From assembly GCA_947069175.1 (NCBI GenBank), contig CAMTDV010001633.1, forward strand, positions 56,650,102 to 56,714,101: DNA of 64,000 nt, in the 5' to 3' direction. Positions 22,786 to 34,692 of the stretch are shown here, one piece after another. The notes below the pieces were generated by a model. That model had not been told where the DNA came from and did not search any database. It saw nothing but the letters and a program-made list of their open reading frames with translations. Both the position numbers and the translations under genes were made by a program. Every line of letters starts with the position of its first letter. The first letter of the stretch is position 1. The DNA is from Scalesia atractyloides (taxonomy: Eukaryota; Streptophyta; Magnoliopsida; Asterales; Asteraceae).

Positions 22786-23871
22786 TGTAAGACCCTTACT
22801 TATATTCAACAATTTTCGTATGGTTTCGATCATAATTGTGTAATTACGTTTACATATACATTTGAAAATACGGGTTCATTAAAAGATTTTTATATTGAAA
22901 CAACACAACATAATGTAAATAAGCTCGTCATTTAAAAACGACGACGAAACGTAGTGCGGAAGCTTGTATCTTGATTGTGTTCGGTTCTTCGTTGAGCTTG
23001 ATCGCCATCCGGCATCCCAAGATATTCCTACATTTCATAAACCATAAAATGATTAGTCATACGAACTTATAACATAGTTAAATCAAGTCCGTATATAAAC
23101 ACGAACAAGAAACTAAATATTTCTTTTTTTAAAAGGTTTGCCGTAAGCCACGGTTGGGAACCGTGGGTCACGGTTCACCTGGTCTGTTCAAAACAGCAGG
23201 TCTGGACCGTGAGCTACGATCCAGAACCGTAGGTCACGCTGAAGCCTAGTTTCAGCTTTTACACTTTCAGTCCCTGTTACGAAAACGTCCATAACTTATT
23301 CGTTATTGTCCGTTTTACACGATTCTTTTTCCTGTGCGATCGTAATTTGATTCTCCATCACATGGAGTTAAAATCCGACATCCGGATTAAAAATTTTCTA
23401 GAATTTAAGCCCGCGGCATAAATTAATTATTAAGCTTCTTTTGACATAGCTTTTGACTCGTTCATACTTTTATCAAACCAACTTTTTTGTTACACTTATA
23501 TTCTCATAGACATCTTACTTTAAATGTTTCCTAACACACAAGGTTCAAATCGTGGGTTATTATGCATCATTAACCCGTTTGTGCTTATATGCTTATTTTG
23601 ACCCGTTAAGGGTATTTAAGCGCTTTTAAGCATAACCAAGCTTATTCATTTCTAGCATCATATTTTCACATTAAAATATCTATTTGTATTCCACCACAAT
23701 TACTATTGTGACGGATTTGATATAATAAACCAATTATCACGAATATTATTCTTCGGTTAGTCATTTTACGAAAAAATGCTCATTTTAGGCATTTGACCGA
23801 GAAAGCTTATGCCTATAACTTTAACGCTTATCTAAGGTTTACATTACCATAATATATGTTTCTAAACAACC
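22786..23871 (-). mobile_element. LARD-1 3' LTR, terminal part
   Basis: This matches 49303-50386 of the 5' LTR with scattered differences (a few percent by eye). It is cut at 23871 by the LTR of element X, leaving caacc as target duplication. Confidence 0.75.
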
Positions 23872-24678
23872 TGTCACACCCCAACCGATGACAGAATCAT
23901 CGGGGCGCGGCACTAAGTGGTTCAGATTGTTCGAGAGAATCCACAACGACTATTTTTAAATGACAATATTTAAGCGTCAATTTCCCATACAATCAACATA
24001 CAATCATTAAAAAATGATCACGAATTCCATCATTCTCAAAAAATTCGATATTCGTCAACTAGATTATTACAAGTTTCTAAAGCATATCCTAAGTCCATTT
24101 GCAGCGAGAAGAAATCTTTAACCTGCAACATACGTTAAAATAATTGTCAATACAAAAATGTATTGGCGAGCATACAGGTTTTGATATAATAGCATAGTAG
24201 ATAAAACGGTGTTGCGAATTTCCACATACTTAAACATGATACACATAACATATAAGCTCACAAGACAAATTTATCATGCTATACTCTCGAGATGCTCGCG
24301 CGGTCCTCCTAGCTAGACCCCGTCGAGTGTTAGCCAAACTATAGTACCATACTAGCTAAGGTGAGTTAACGAAAATGTGTCCTATTTTACATGTTCCTAG
24401 CATTACGTATAAATATGTATAACATATATTCGCGTGTGATAAATTAGTTTAGTGTGTTTCGTGTGTTTTGATATAAACGTATGTTACACCCAACAAGTGC
24501 ATTAAAGCGAAATTGGGTCAAGTATACTCACAGTGGGTGCGTAACAGCAAACACCGAGAGTTGATGAGAGGAGAGAAAAGAGTGTCGGTTAGCCTTCGCA
24601 TAGAGACGGAAGGGCACCAGTCTTCCAGAGTGTTGAAACAGTTGAAACGGAGAGTCGGTGCGAGGGAAACAGATATTT

Positions 24679-24845
24679 TCGTACGAAAATTAGTTTTCGT
24701 GCGAAAATTTTGGTGAACTTTTCGTGCGAAAATTTTGGTGAACTTTTCGTGCGAAAAATTCGGTGAATTTTCGTGCAAAAATTTTGGTGATTCAACTCAC
24801 AAAATTTTCTTACGAAAATTTCGTGCAAAATTTTTTGGTGTTTTT
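24679..24845. repeat. Tandem ttttcgtgcgaaaattttggtg repeat
   Basis: Units of about 24 bp that combine the palindrome ttttcgtgcgaaaa with ttggtgaac repeat about four times and then decay. The nearby minus-strand ORFs are translations of the array. Confidence 0.8.
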
Positions 24846-25507
24846 CGTCATACTTCGGGAAATCGAGTGTTCATCCCTTCAACCTTAGGTTGCTGATCAA
24901 CCTAGCATCGAATAGGTCTTTTGAGCGAGTGAGTCTCTTGTATGAACTCGGACTGGACCGTGTGAACCAAGTATGGTTCACGCGAGCCAGTCCAGATCGC
25001 AGAAGTGACTGGTCTTGCGTCTTGGTGCGTTCGGGACTAAGACTTCGTCTGAAACAAATGTATTTTCGAGTCTATTTCGTGACGGTTTCGACAGCGCCTC
25101 GTTCCACTACTTAGTGAACGAAACATTAGCCGGTCTGATCCGTTTTCGTGGGTAAATCGATTTGATAAAACAGTTTTGTTAGGATAAACACTAGGTGAGT
25201 TTGAAACAACAAGGTTTCGGGTCTGAGAAGCCAAGGCTAACTCATACATGCTCGGTTAAGTGCTAAATCCTTAAGAAAATAAAAAAGTTTTATGAAACAA
25301 GATGAAGGTTTTCGTAAAACAGAGAAGTTTAGATGAAATCGGAGATAATCTCGTGCAAAATCGTTGTAAAACCGTTGTAATTCGTGTGAAAAACGTAGTT
25401 TTCTTACTTGGAACAGAGAGAATCGGGCTGGAGAGCGTTTTGGTGCGGAATGGCAGCAAGTTGGAGTGAATGGTGAAGGGGGCGGAGAGGAATGGAGGTG
25501 GTTTGGT

Positions 25508-25690
25508 GATATTTTCGTGCGAAAATCCATATTTTCGTGCGAAAATAGTCATTTTCGCACCAAATATGCGATTTTCGCATGAAATATGTCTTTTTCGCAT
25601 GAAAACTGCCATTCGGAGCCAAAACATGCACTATTTTGGCACGAAAATACAATTTTCGTACGAAATTATGAATTTTCGTACAAAAATAGT
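25508..25690. repeat. Array of attttcgtgcgaaaat palindromes
   Basis: At least eight imperfect palindromes around attttcg(t/c)(g/a)cgaaaat lie at about 20-25 bp spacing. The first two are perfect 16-mers. The array is in the same LTR as the related array at 24679. Confidence 0.8.
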
Positions 25691-26138
25691 TTTTTTTTGG
25701 ACTCTAATGATTAAAACACGCACTTTTTACAAAAGGAACCTATGCTAGAAAAATTCCTAAAAATTATTAAAAATCCTTTTGTAATTCTTTCGTTCGTATT
25801 AGTTAATTCTATTAAGCGTTGCGTTAAGCGTATTAATCGATTAAATTAAGTTAAGATTCGAATGGATAAGCGAGGTAGTATGCGGCTTTGTTCCCAAGTC
25901 TTGCGAGAGTCGCGTTGCAGTTTAAGCGAGCAGATAGCCTTGGAAACTTCACGCAAAGTTTGTAGTATTTAGCGAGTGCGTTATAAGTATTGTGAGGTGC
26001 GATATAGTGCGAAAATAAGCGATGTAGTGCGAAAATATGTGATGTAGCGTAGTAAGCGATATAGTTTACATTATGATCCGAATCTCTGGTGCTAGGCGTA
26101 ACGAGAGTAACGAGCTGCGAAAAATGCGGGTTGTTACA

Positions 26139-29100
26139 CATCCCATAACGGTCGTTTGCCCGATTTACCCATCAAGAGTGTTTTGGTCAATTTTAGTCCC
26201 TCATTTTACGACGAAGGACTTTCACTAAATATTTTACCAAAATCGCTCGTTTAACTATAATATTTTTTATGGGTACCTGGCTCGGGTCAACATATTTACC
26301 CGTTTTAATACTTTGCCTTGATAATTTGCTAATTCATAGCATCGCTAATTCACAATCTGTTTTATCATGTGAGCATAAGAATCGACAAGCACTTATTAGT
26401 CGTTACATGTCAAATGGTATCAACATTACCATTTGACCCGTTTGGTCTAAAGGATCAAACATTTTGCGCTTATATATAAATGATATTTATTTACCATTCC
26501 GTTTAGTAACTCATTTCGGATTTCTCACCATTTAGTTATGTCTCTTAAATCCGTTTCTTACGCGTTTAACTCAACATGGCTTATGCCACTTGGTGTCATA
26601 CTTCGACTTTTATCCTTTTATACGTGACTAAATCATTGTTTTCTCTTTTTATTCGTTTAGGCTTACTTATAAAGTAGCCATTCAAAAACTCATTTTATAT
26701 ATATCATCACATGACCAAATTACCATTTCGACCCTTTTACCATTAACCATGGTTTTTCATCTTTTGATATGTTCCGATCCGTATCATATCGTGTCGGAAC
26801 CGTATTTCTAATGTAATATAACTTATAAATAAATACACATCCTACAAAAAGGGTGTAAGCTTTACTTACATTGCATCTAAACTACGCTTTTCTTCCATAT
26901 TTGATTTGTTTTGACCCGCTTCCTTCCCAAGCTTCCACCTAGCTTGTTAAGCGTCAAACTATCATTCATCATTCACAAGGTGGTTAGATTAATCATAGTT
27001 TAATACAATTATTCCACCTTACGCATTTTATATCAAAATTTTCATTCATCGTATTATAGGTCAGTTTGACCTTTTAAAAGTCAACTGCCCATTAGCATAT
27101 GAAATGCACAATCAAGTTCAACAACTAGTTTAGGCATTCCATTAGTTACTCGGTAGGCGTTATTTTTAGGCCACCGTTTTAACTAAAATTCATACCAAGT
27201 TCATTGCATTTTCAACACTTCAACTAGTTCAAGCGATTATCAAAACTAATTTATTCATTCATTTAGCAAGAACTAAGAGTTCTCATCTATAAGTGAAACA
27301 CGTTTTATCATATCACTAGCATTCATCCGAACACCTAATATAATCAAGTTCTACATATCAACTGGTAGATATCATGATTTCAAACATCCATATACATGAA
27401 TAAAATCACCAATTTCATCATAACATACTTAACCCATTTCATGGAAACTATGAACATATACTTAAACTCATAATTTGTTCAAGTATTTTTTTTCCTAATC
27501 CTACCATGCATGATGGTTTTAAACATGAATCTATCATAAACTTTATCATATCATCAAAACCCACTTGATAATCTACTTGTTCATCACTTAGAAGTAACCT
27601 TACATCAAGTATTTCATAATTTCATCATATCTAACGAAATTAGGCATACATAAACATCTAATTTCATCTTTGGATCATAATCCATCAATTTATTTGCAAG
27701 TAACCTACTTGTCTTGAATTTCGACTTTTACCAATCTAGGTTTTACGAAATACCTTATGATCTCCTTGACTTGGTGATCATTTATATACATTCGTGCTTC
27801 AATTCGGGTCTTGAATTGACCTTCAATTTTGGGTTTTGAACTTGAATAAGGGTTTCACCCCCTTGTTTCTTTCTCCTGGCCATACGCACACACACACACA
27901 CACTTAATGTGTGTGTGTCTATTTTTTTATTTTTAATAAAACTAATTTACCCAATTGGCCATATTAGTCCCTTATGTTTCATTTTGATCAAAAGAAGTTA
28001 CAACTCATAGTTTATCACTCAATTACACATTATTAACTAGGTTAGTTATTCCTAGTTAACTTAGTGGGTTCAGGGAGTTGTAGCCTGTTTTATTTTAAGT
28101 CTCGTTAACTCGGGCCTCTTATAAACTTTGTCTTCTCAAAGCGTTTATTCTTCTTTTTAATTAACATTGGGATTACTTATTTAAATCCTAATAGTCACCG
28201 GGTTAATTTTACCACTAACGGTATTTTTACCCGTTCATTATTATTAACTTGGTTTAATTACTAATCCTGTTTTCGGGGTGTTACAGTTGTGAAAGCTTCA
28301 TAACGAACCAAATGGAGCTAAGATGAATGAGATATCGAAGTTTGAAGTTGTATGTTTGGAACAAATAAAAATGAGAAATATGGATTAAGCTTTGTCAATT
28401 TGTCCCACGTAGGTGGGGTGACAAAACTTGAAGTGGTTTATAAGGAGGAGCACTCCTTGAAAGGCAAACACTAGTGGGACCGTAACGGGTGCGTCACACC
28501 CTACCTTGCGCATGCGCGTCGCATGGGCGATGGGCACAATGTCGCGAGCCGCTTGAGAGCCCCAAATGTATTTTTTGTCCACAAGCGCGTGGTCAAGTAC
28601 ATGGCGGGTGACGGGTCCGCTTATGGCACACCCGTGGGTGGTGCGCGGGTTCAAGTGTAGTGCGCGCCGCGTGGCGTGAATTCCATATAGCGCGGCACGC
28701 CGACTGGCAGGCCGGTTCAGGCGCGCATGCAGGTTTACAACAGTAACAGGAGAGCTGGTTGGACCTGGTCAAACCATTTGTTTCAACTCGTTTAATTCGT
28801 GTCATGATGAATATGACCGTTTTTTTACTAAACCACTTAAATCCACTTTGTTGGGCTTGACCCCTATAAAAGAGATGATAATATGCTAAAACAGGTCCGT
28901 ACTAAATGATCCAGAAGAAACAGTGTTTTGACTCACAATTTCTCTCAATGACAAGATATCTAACATCTGATGGCTCTAACATCTGCTCAGTGCTAAGCTT
29001 TGTTGGTTGTAAAGACTGTTGAAGACCAAACCTCTGTTGAAGTCAAAAGTCTGCTGGAAGTCAAAGGTCTGATCATCCTTTGAAGAACATCTGATAAAGC

Positions 29101-29950
29101 TTCATCAGTGGTTAAGCTCATCAGTGGTTAGCATCATAATTTGCTAGCTATCAATGTTTTGCATATGTATCAGAGGATAGCATTAGCAGTGCTTAGAGGT
29201 TGTTAGTTTTGTTAGATGTCATTGTCTTGGTGACATCAGCAAAGATGCCACAGAGGTTAGGATTAGTACTATAAATAGACAGTGCATGTACTGTTCTATT
29301 TAGCTCACACACACACACATTTATCTTGTACTATCTAACTTGTGTGAGCTCGGTCTGAGGGAGAGTTAGTGATTCGTGCATATAATTGTTGTAATCTTTT
29401 CAATCTATTGAGCAATGAAAACATTGTATGATGAAAGATAATCTCTCCTTGATTATGTTACAAAGTTTTAAATCACATTCCGCTGCAAGGTATCATGTGT
29501 TTTATCTTATTTTATGATCAATTTGTTTAAAACAACACAATCAGGTCAAACTCAGATCCTAACAATTGGTATCAAAGCTTGGTCAGTCGAATTCGATCTA
29601 ACAATCGATTTGACATAAAAAGATCAGCTCAATTTCAGTAATATTGTGTTGTTCATATTTTTTGGAAAAGAGAGTAAGAGTCAAATCATGTTATATACGA
29701 TTTCAGTGTTTGTGTTGGAATTTGTGATGATTCCATGATTGACGGTTGCTAAAGATTCATCTAATGTCTTTAAAAGACTGAGGTGAACCTAAACCTTAGG
29801 AACAAGATCTATATGAGGAACAAAAGTTATGAGAAAAATTTTAAGAAGAAGGTTATGAGTTGATATTTAGCAAACTAGATCAAAAGTAATGTGAATTTTA
29901 GCATAAGCATTTTGCAAAAATGACTAAGGTTCTCAAAACATTACTGTAAA
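26139..29950. repeat. Duplicated block, copy A
   Basis: It matches 50387-54194 (copy B). From about 26290 to 29950 I found a single difference, a C run of 5 here (27858-27862) versus 6 in B (52101-52106). The first 150 bp instead match the third LTR copy at 32523 better than B. The block covers the beginning of the LARD-1 LTR (to 28285), the same gttgt flank, and 1.66 kb of copia-type host DNA with its primer site (29567-29578). The match ends abruptly at 29950/54194. Confidence 0.9.
27890..27920. repeat. CA/TG microsatellite pair in LTR
   Basis: (CA)n then ttaa then (TG)n form an inverted dinucleotide pair. It recurs at 34290-34323 and 52131-52161 in the other LARD-1 LTR copies, with slightly different lengths. 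Confidence 0.75.
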
Positions 29951-30430
29951 AGTCTAGCGGTGGTGCGATTCGAGAAGTGATGAGATGTTACGCCTTTGCG
30001 AAGGAGTTTGTGTGTGACAATGATCATCATAATATTAATGGTCTAATAACGTTCAACTACATATGGCACGTCTCCACGGGAGTTTGTTAGCATGGCAAAG
30101 CACTTATATATAGGAAGTACTAGCGGTGTATCCACCATGCTTTAACCACACCACCTCCTTGCCGTGAATAGGTGTCACATTTTGTTGACATGGTTAAGAC
30201 GCTTATATATAGGAAGTACCAGCGGCGTATCCACCACGCTTAACCATGCTTTTAACGTTATGGCACCATTAGAACTCACTACGATCCCCATGCAGACACC
30301 AGGTTAATCCCGTGTGCACCCGCGATTAATTAGTGTTTGCATGATTATCGTAACTTATTCTAATGACGCATTGTGGGGATAGAAACATAGAAACATATTA
30401 TATCGTGATAAACTATATAGCATTAATAAA
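29951..30430 (-). mobile_element. Element X interior, non-coding, with duplicated motif
   Basis: It is joined to copy A at 29950/29951. Two copies of a 35-nt motif (30103-30137 and 30202-30236), 99 bp apart, share tatatataggaagtac followed by a gtatccacca word. A third copy is inside LARD-2 (43754-43787). No gene is supported. Weak traces of a protease region may lie at its right edge. Confidence 0.5.
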
Positions 30431-30572
30431 TAGATTTATTGTGTGAGCCTAGACTAAGTGTGATAACTCGAGTGAGGGAGAGAGAGAGAGAAAAGATGTC
30501 GTCATGTGTTAAAACGACACCGTACAATGGATTGATTAGAAAGCATAAGTACAAATGTCGAAAATCATACTA

Positions 30573-31254
30573 TTACAATATCGTTCTACGCCTGGTCGGT
30601 GTTGGTGTTGAAGACCCTTGCTTGGGCTTTGGCTGCTGTTGGGGCTTCTGCTGCAGGTGCGACTGGTGCGGCGGCTGCTGAGGCTGCGGGCTGAGTCGGC
30701 GATGCTGAATCTGCGGTTTGAGCTGGTGGTGTTGGCTTACCTTATTGTCGTGGCCCTGTGCGGTAGTTGCCGGTGAAGTGACCGAAACAGTTGCAGTTGT
30801 CGCAATAACGGTAGATGGCTTCGGCCCGGTGGTGATAAGTACACTTCTGACACAAGGGATGAGGCCCTTTGTAGTTACACATTTGGGAAAGTGTGGCTGT
30901 TTGGAGAGGTTCAGAGTTAAGCGATGCAGTTGCGGAGCATTTGAGGCGCGGGTTCTTTCTCTTTCGGCTAGGCTTGGCGGTGGCTTGCGGCGGTGCGGCG
31001 TCGTCGGATGGCTCAGCGGTAGTTTGGTTAACCCCTTTGGTGGAGTCCTTGGAGGGTACTCCCGCCGAGCTTTGCTTGTCATTGCTCTTAGAGTCTTCCG
31101 AGGTCTGCGAGTGGTTGAGAGCTTGAACTTGGGTGACGATTTGAGGAATGACCTTGGCCATTTCCTTGGCCATTTCCCTGGCCAGGAGCGAGGCAAACTT
31201 CTTATCGGCATTTCTTCTAGCTTGACGTCGCGAGATAACAGCGTTCGAAGACAT
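30573..31254 (-). pseudogene. Ty3/gypsy Gag relic of element X
   Basis: The minus-strand frame from 31254 to 30742 gives a 170-residue protein. It has a basic N-terminus (SRRQARRNADKKFASLLA), an amphipathic stretch, a low-complexity middle rich in S, T, P and K, and a C-terminal zinc-knuckle region with CQKCTYHH and CDNCNCFGHFTGNY. The last motif is a CX2CX4HX4C knuckle in which the final Cys is Tyr. The usual structured Gag core is missing, so it is a deletion form. A shifted frame continues to 30573 as a proline- and glutamine-rich tail with FNTNT-like words, where gag normally joins protease. Gag would package element RNA in cytoplasmic particles; this copy is unlikely to work. Confidence 0.7.
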
Positions 31255-32204
31255 CTAGACAAAGAGATTTGGAATGAGATTCGATCATAATGATTTTTGA
31301 AATTGCGATGCGATTTAGCGCGTTTAAAAACTTGTTGCAGTTAATATAGTAACACGTATTTTGAAAGTCACATAGGAAAACACATATTTCCTAGATTCTC
31401 ACATTCTCACATAAGCACACATAATCACATACGATTCGTATGTATATATATGTTTGTATATAATAGATAAATATGACACGAGGACATGTTCAAGAGAGTT
31501 GTTTTGATTTAGTTTTGTTGCGAGTATTAGCTTTTGTTTTGGATCGCGATAACTGTGCGAGTTGTGCATACGTTTATGGAGCGAAAAGCGATAAATCGAG
31601 AATTCGACAAAGCGTAAAAATCTTCAATTCGAAAATATATAAGCACAATAAAATTCGATGATGCGTAAAATCGACGATTGCAGGCTTAAAATTAATAGAG
31701 CGTCCTGGGTTTTGAGACAGCGACTACCCAAAGTGATTCGATCATTCCATCGAGTTTGGGCACACGCTTTGGACTAATAGGTAAATGCTCTCACTGCCTC
31801 GTGGCTAACGGCATTACCCTTCCGGTTACTACGTGTCCCAAATCCGCGAAATAGTCGAGACTTTGGTGAGATTGAAAATCGTTGAGTGGAATGAGTTTTC
31901 AAGGTTCGGGTTTCACCCCTAACTTAATTACTTCGAATCCTTGATTGTGGTTTCACTCCCGGACCCATCAGGAGGTTTCCACCGGATAGAATGGGAAATT
32001 TCCGTTAAGATGTGGATTCACTCCAACTTAACGGAGAATTTAGTGCTAATCGGAATACGCAGAGTGAGTGATTCGTCGAGAGTTCACGGTTTTCACACCT
32101 AATCTCGACAAGTCGACTCGTTTGTAATGTACGAGTATCTTTGTAGCTTCGTGTGTTGTGTCCAAGTCTTAGGAAAGACTTTGTATAGTATCTTTGTAGC
32201 TTCG
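31255..32204 (-). mobile_element. Leader of element X, non-coding
   Basis: The stretch lies between the gag start and the LTR remnant. It contains repeated ggtttcac and cactcc words and a direct repeat of agtatctttgtagcttcgtg (about 32130 and 32187). I see no primer site, so the LTR-leader junction has probably been deleted. Confidence 0.45.
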
Positions 32205-32522
32205 TGCGTTAAGCGTATTAATCGATTAAATTAAGTTAAGATTCGAATGGATAAGCGAGGTAGTATGCGGCTTTGTTCCCAAGTCTTGCGAGAGTCGCGT
32301 TGCAGTTTAAGCGAGCAGATAGCCTTGGAAACTTCACGCAAAGTTTGTAGTATTAGCGAGTGCGTTATAAGCATTGTGAGGTGCGATATAGTGCGAAAAT
32401 AAGCGATGTAGTGCGAAAATATGTGATGTAGCGTAGTAAGCGATATAGTTTACATTATGATCCGAATCTCTGGTGCTAGGCGTAACGAGAGTAACGAGCT
32501 GCGAAAAATGCGGGTTGTTACA
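32205..32522 (-). mobile_element. Element X 5' LTR remnant
   Basis: This is almost identical (about two differences by eye) to 25820-26138, the beginning of the X LTR on the minus strand. The other 1.95 kb of the LTR is absent here. It is followed by the catcc duplication at 32523-32527. Confidence 0.75.
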
Positions 32523-34692
32523 CATCCCATAACGGTCGTTTGCCCGATTTACCCATCAAGAGTGTTTTGGTCAATTTTAGTCCCTCATTTTACGACGAAG
32601 GACTTTCACTAAATATTTTACCAAAATCGCTCGTTTAACTATAATATTTTTATGCGTACCTGGATCGGGTCAACATATTTACCCGTTTTAATACTTTGCC
32701 TTGATAATTTGCTAATTCATAGCATCGCTAATTCACAATCTGTTTTATCATGTGAACATAAGAATCGACTAGAACTTATTAGTCGTTATATGTCAAATGG
32801 TATCAACATTACCATTTGACCTGTTTGGTCTAAACGACCAAACATTTTGCGCTTATATATAAATGGTATTTATTTACCATTCCGTTTAGTAACTCATTTC
32901 GGATTTCTCACCATTTAGTTATGTCTCTTAAATCCGTTTCTAGCGCGTTTAACTCAACATGGCTTATGCCACTTGGTGTAGTTTCATACTTCGACTTTTA
33001 TCCTTTTATACGTGACTAAATCACCGTTTTCTCTTTTTTTTTTCCGTTTAGGCTTACTTATAAAGTAGCCATTCAAAAACTCATTTTATATATATCATCA
33101 CATGACCAAATTACTATTTCGACCCTTTTACCATTAAACATGGTTTTTCATCTTTTGATATGTTCTGACCCGTATCATATCGTGTCGGAACCGTATTTCT
33201 AATATAACCTTTGTTGTATTTATAACTTATAAATAAATACACATCCTACAAAAAGGGCGTAAGCTTTACTTACATTGCATCCAAACTACGCTTTTCTTCC
33301 ATATTTGATTTGTTTTGACCCGCTTCCTTCCCAAGCTTCCACCTAGCTTGTTAAGCGTCAAACTATCATTCATCATTCACAAGGTGGTTAGATTAATCAT
33401 AGTTTAATACGATTATTACACCTTACGCATTTTATATCAAAATTATCATTCATCGTATTATAGGTCAGTTTGACCTTTTAAAAGTCAACTGCCCATTAGC
33501 ATATGAAATGCACAATCAAGTTCAACAACTAGTTTAGGCATTCCATTAGTTACTCGGTAGGCGTTATTTTTAGGCCACCGTTTTAACTAAAATTCATAGC
33601 AAGTTCATTGCATTTTCAACACTTCAACTAGTTCAAGCGATTATCAAAACTAATTTATTCATTCATTTAGCAAGAACTAAGAGTTCTCATCTATAAGTGA
33701 AACACGTTTTATCATATCACTAGCATTCATCCGAACACCTAATATAATCAAGTTCTAGTTATCAACTGGTAGATATCATGATTTCAAACATCCATATACA
33801 TGAATAAAATCACCAATTTCATCATAACATACGTAACCCATTTCATGGAAACTATGAACATATACTTAAACTCATAATTTGTTCAAGTATTTTTTTCCTA
33901 ATCCTACCATGCATGATGGTTTTAAACATGAATCTGTCATAAACTTTATCATATCATCCAAACCCACTTGATAATCTACTTGTTCATCACTTAGAAGTAA
34001 CCTTACATCAAGTACTTCATAATTTCATCATATCTAACGAAATTAGGCATACATAAACATCTAATTTCATCTGTGGATCATAATCCATCAATTTATTTGC
34101 AAGTAACCTACTTGTCTCGAATTTCAACTTTAACCAATCTAGGTTTTACGAAATACTTTATGATCCCCTTGACTTGGTGATCGTTTATATACGTTCGTGC
34201 TTCAATTCGGGTCTTGAATTGACCTTCAATTTTGGGTTTTGAACTTGAACAAGGGTTCACCCCTTTGTTTCTTTCTCCTGGTCATACGTGCACACACACA
34301 CACACACTTAATGTGTGTGTTGTGTCTATTTTTTTATTTTTAATAAAACTAATTTACCCAATTGGCCATATTAGTCCCTCATGTTTCATTTTGATCAAAA
34401 GAAGTTATAACTCACAATTTATCACTTAATTACACATTATTAACTAGGTTAGTTATTCCTAGTTAACTTAGTGGGTTCAGGGAGTTGTAGCCCGTTTTAA
34501 TTTAAGCCCGTTAACTCGGGCCTCTTATAAACTTTGTCTTCTCAAAGCGTTTATTCTTCTTTTTAATTAACATTAGGATTACTTATTTAAATCCTAATAG
34601 TCATCGGGTTAATTCTACCACTAACGGTATTTTTACCCGTTCATTATTATTAACTTGGTTTAATTACTAATCCCGTTTTTCGGGGTGTTACA
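32523..34692 (-). mobile_element. LARD-1 3' LTR, initial part
   Basis: It matches 26139-28285 and 50387-52529 at several percent divergence. It ends (begins, on the minus strand) at TGTAACACCCCG and abuts the purine tract at 34697-34712, which marks it as the 3' LTR. Confidence 0.78.

Larger units (their letters stand above)
23872..26138 (-). mobile_element. LTR of gypsy element X, 2,267 bp
   Basis: It starts TGTCACACCCCAACCGATG and ends GGTTGTTACA on the plus strand; the element's sense strand is minus. It interrupts the LARD-1 LTR, and the empty site is seen at 50377-50390. Flanks are caacc (23867-23871) and catcc (26139-26143), a target duplication with one mismatch. Its right 319 bp (25820-26138) is almost identical to 32205-32522, the remnant of the other X LTR. 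Two arrays of ttttcgtgcgaaaa words lie inside. Confidence 0.78.

Noticed and set aside
28385..28805. 89- and 70-codon minus ORFs, repeated exactly at 52629-53049
   Set aside because: Their identity comes from the recent block duplication, not selection. They have no recognisable domain and lie in LTR/leader-like DNA.
30718..31290. 190-codon plus-strand ORF
   Set aside because: It is antisense to the Gag relic of element X; its composition mirrors the Gag low-complexity region.
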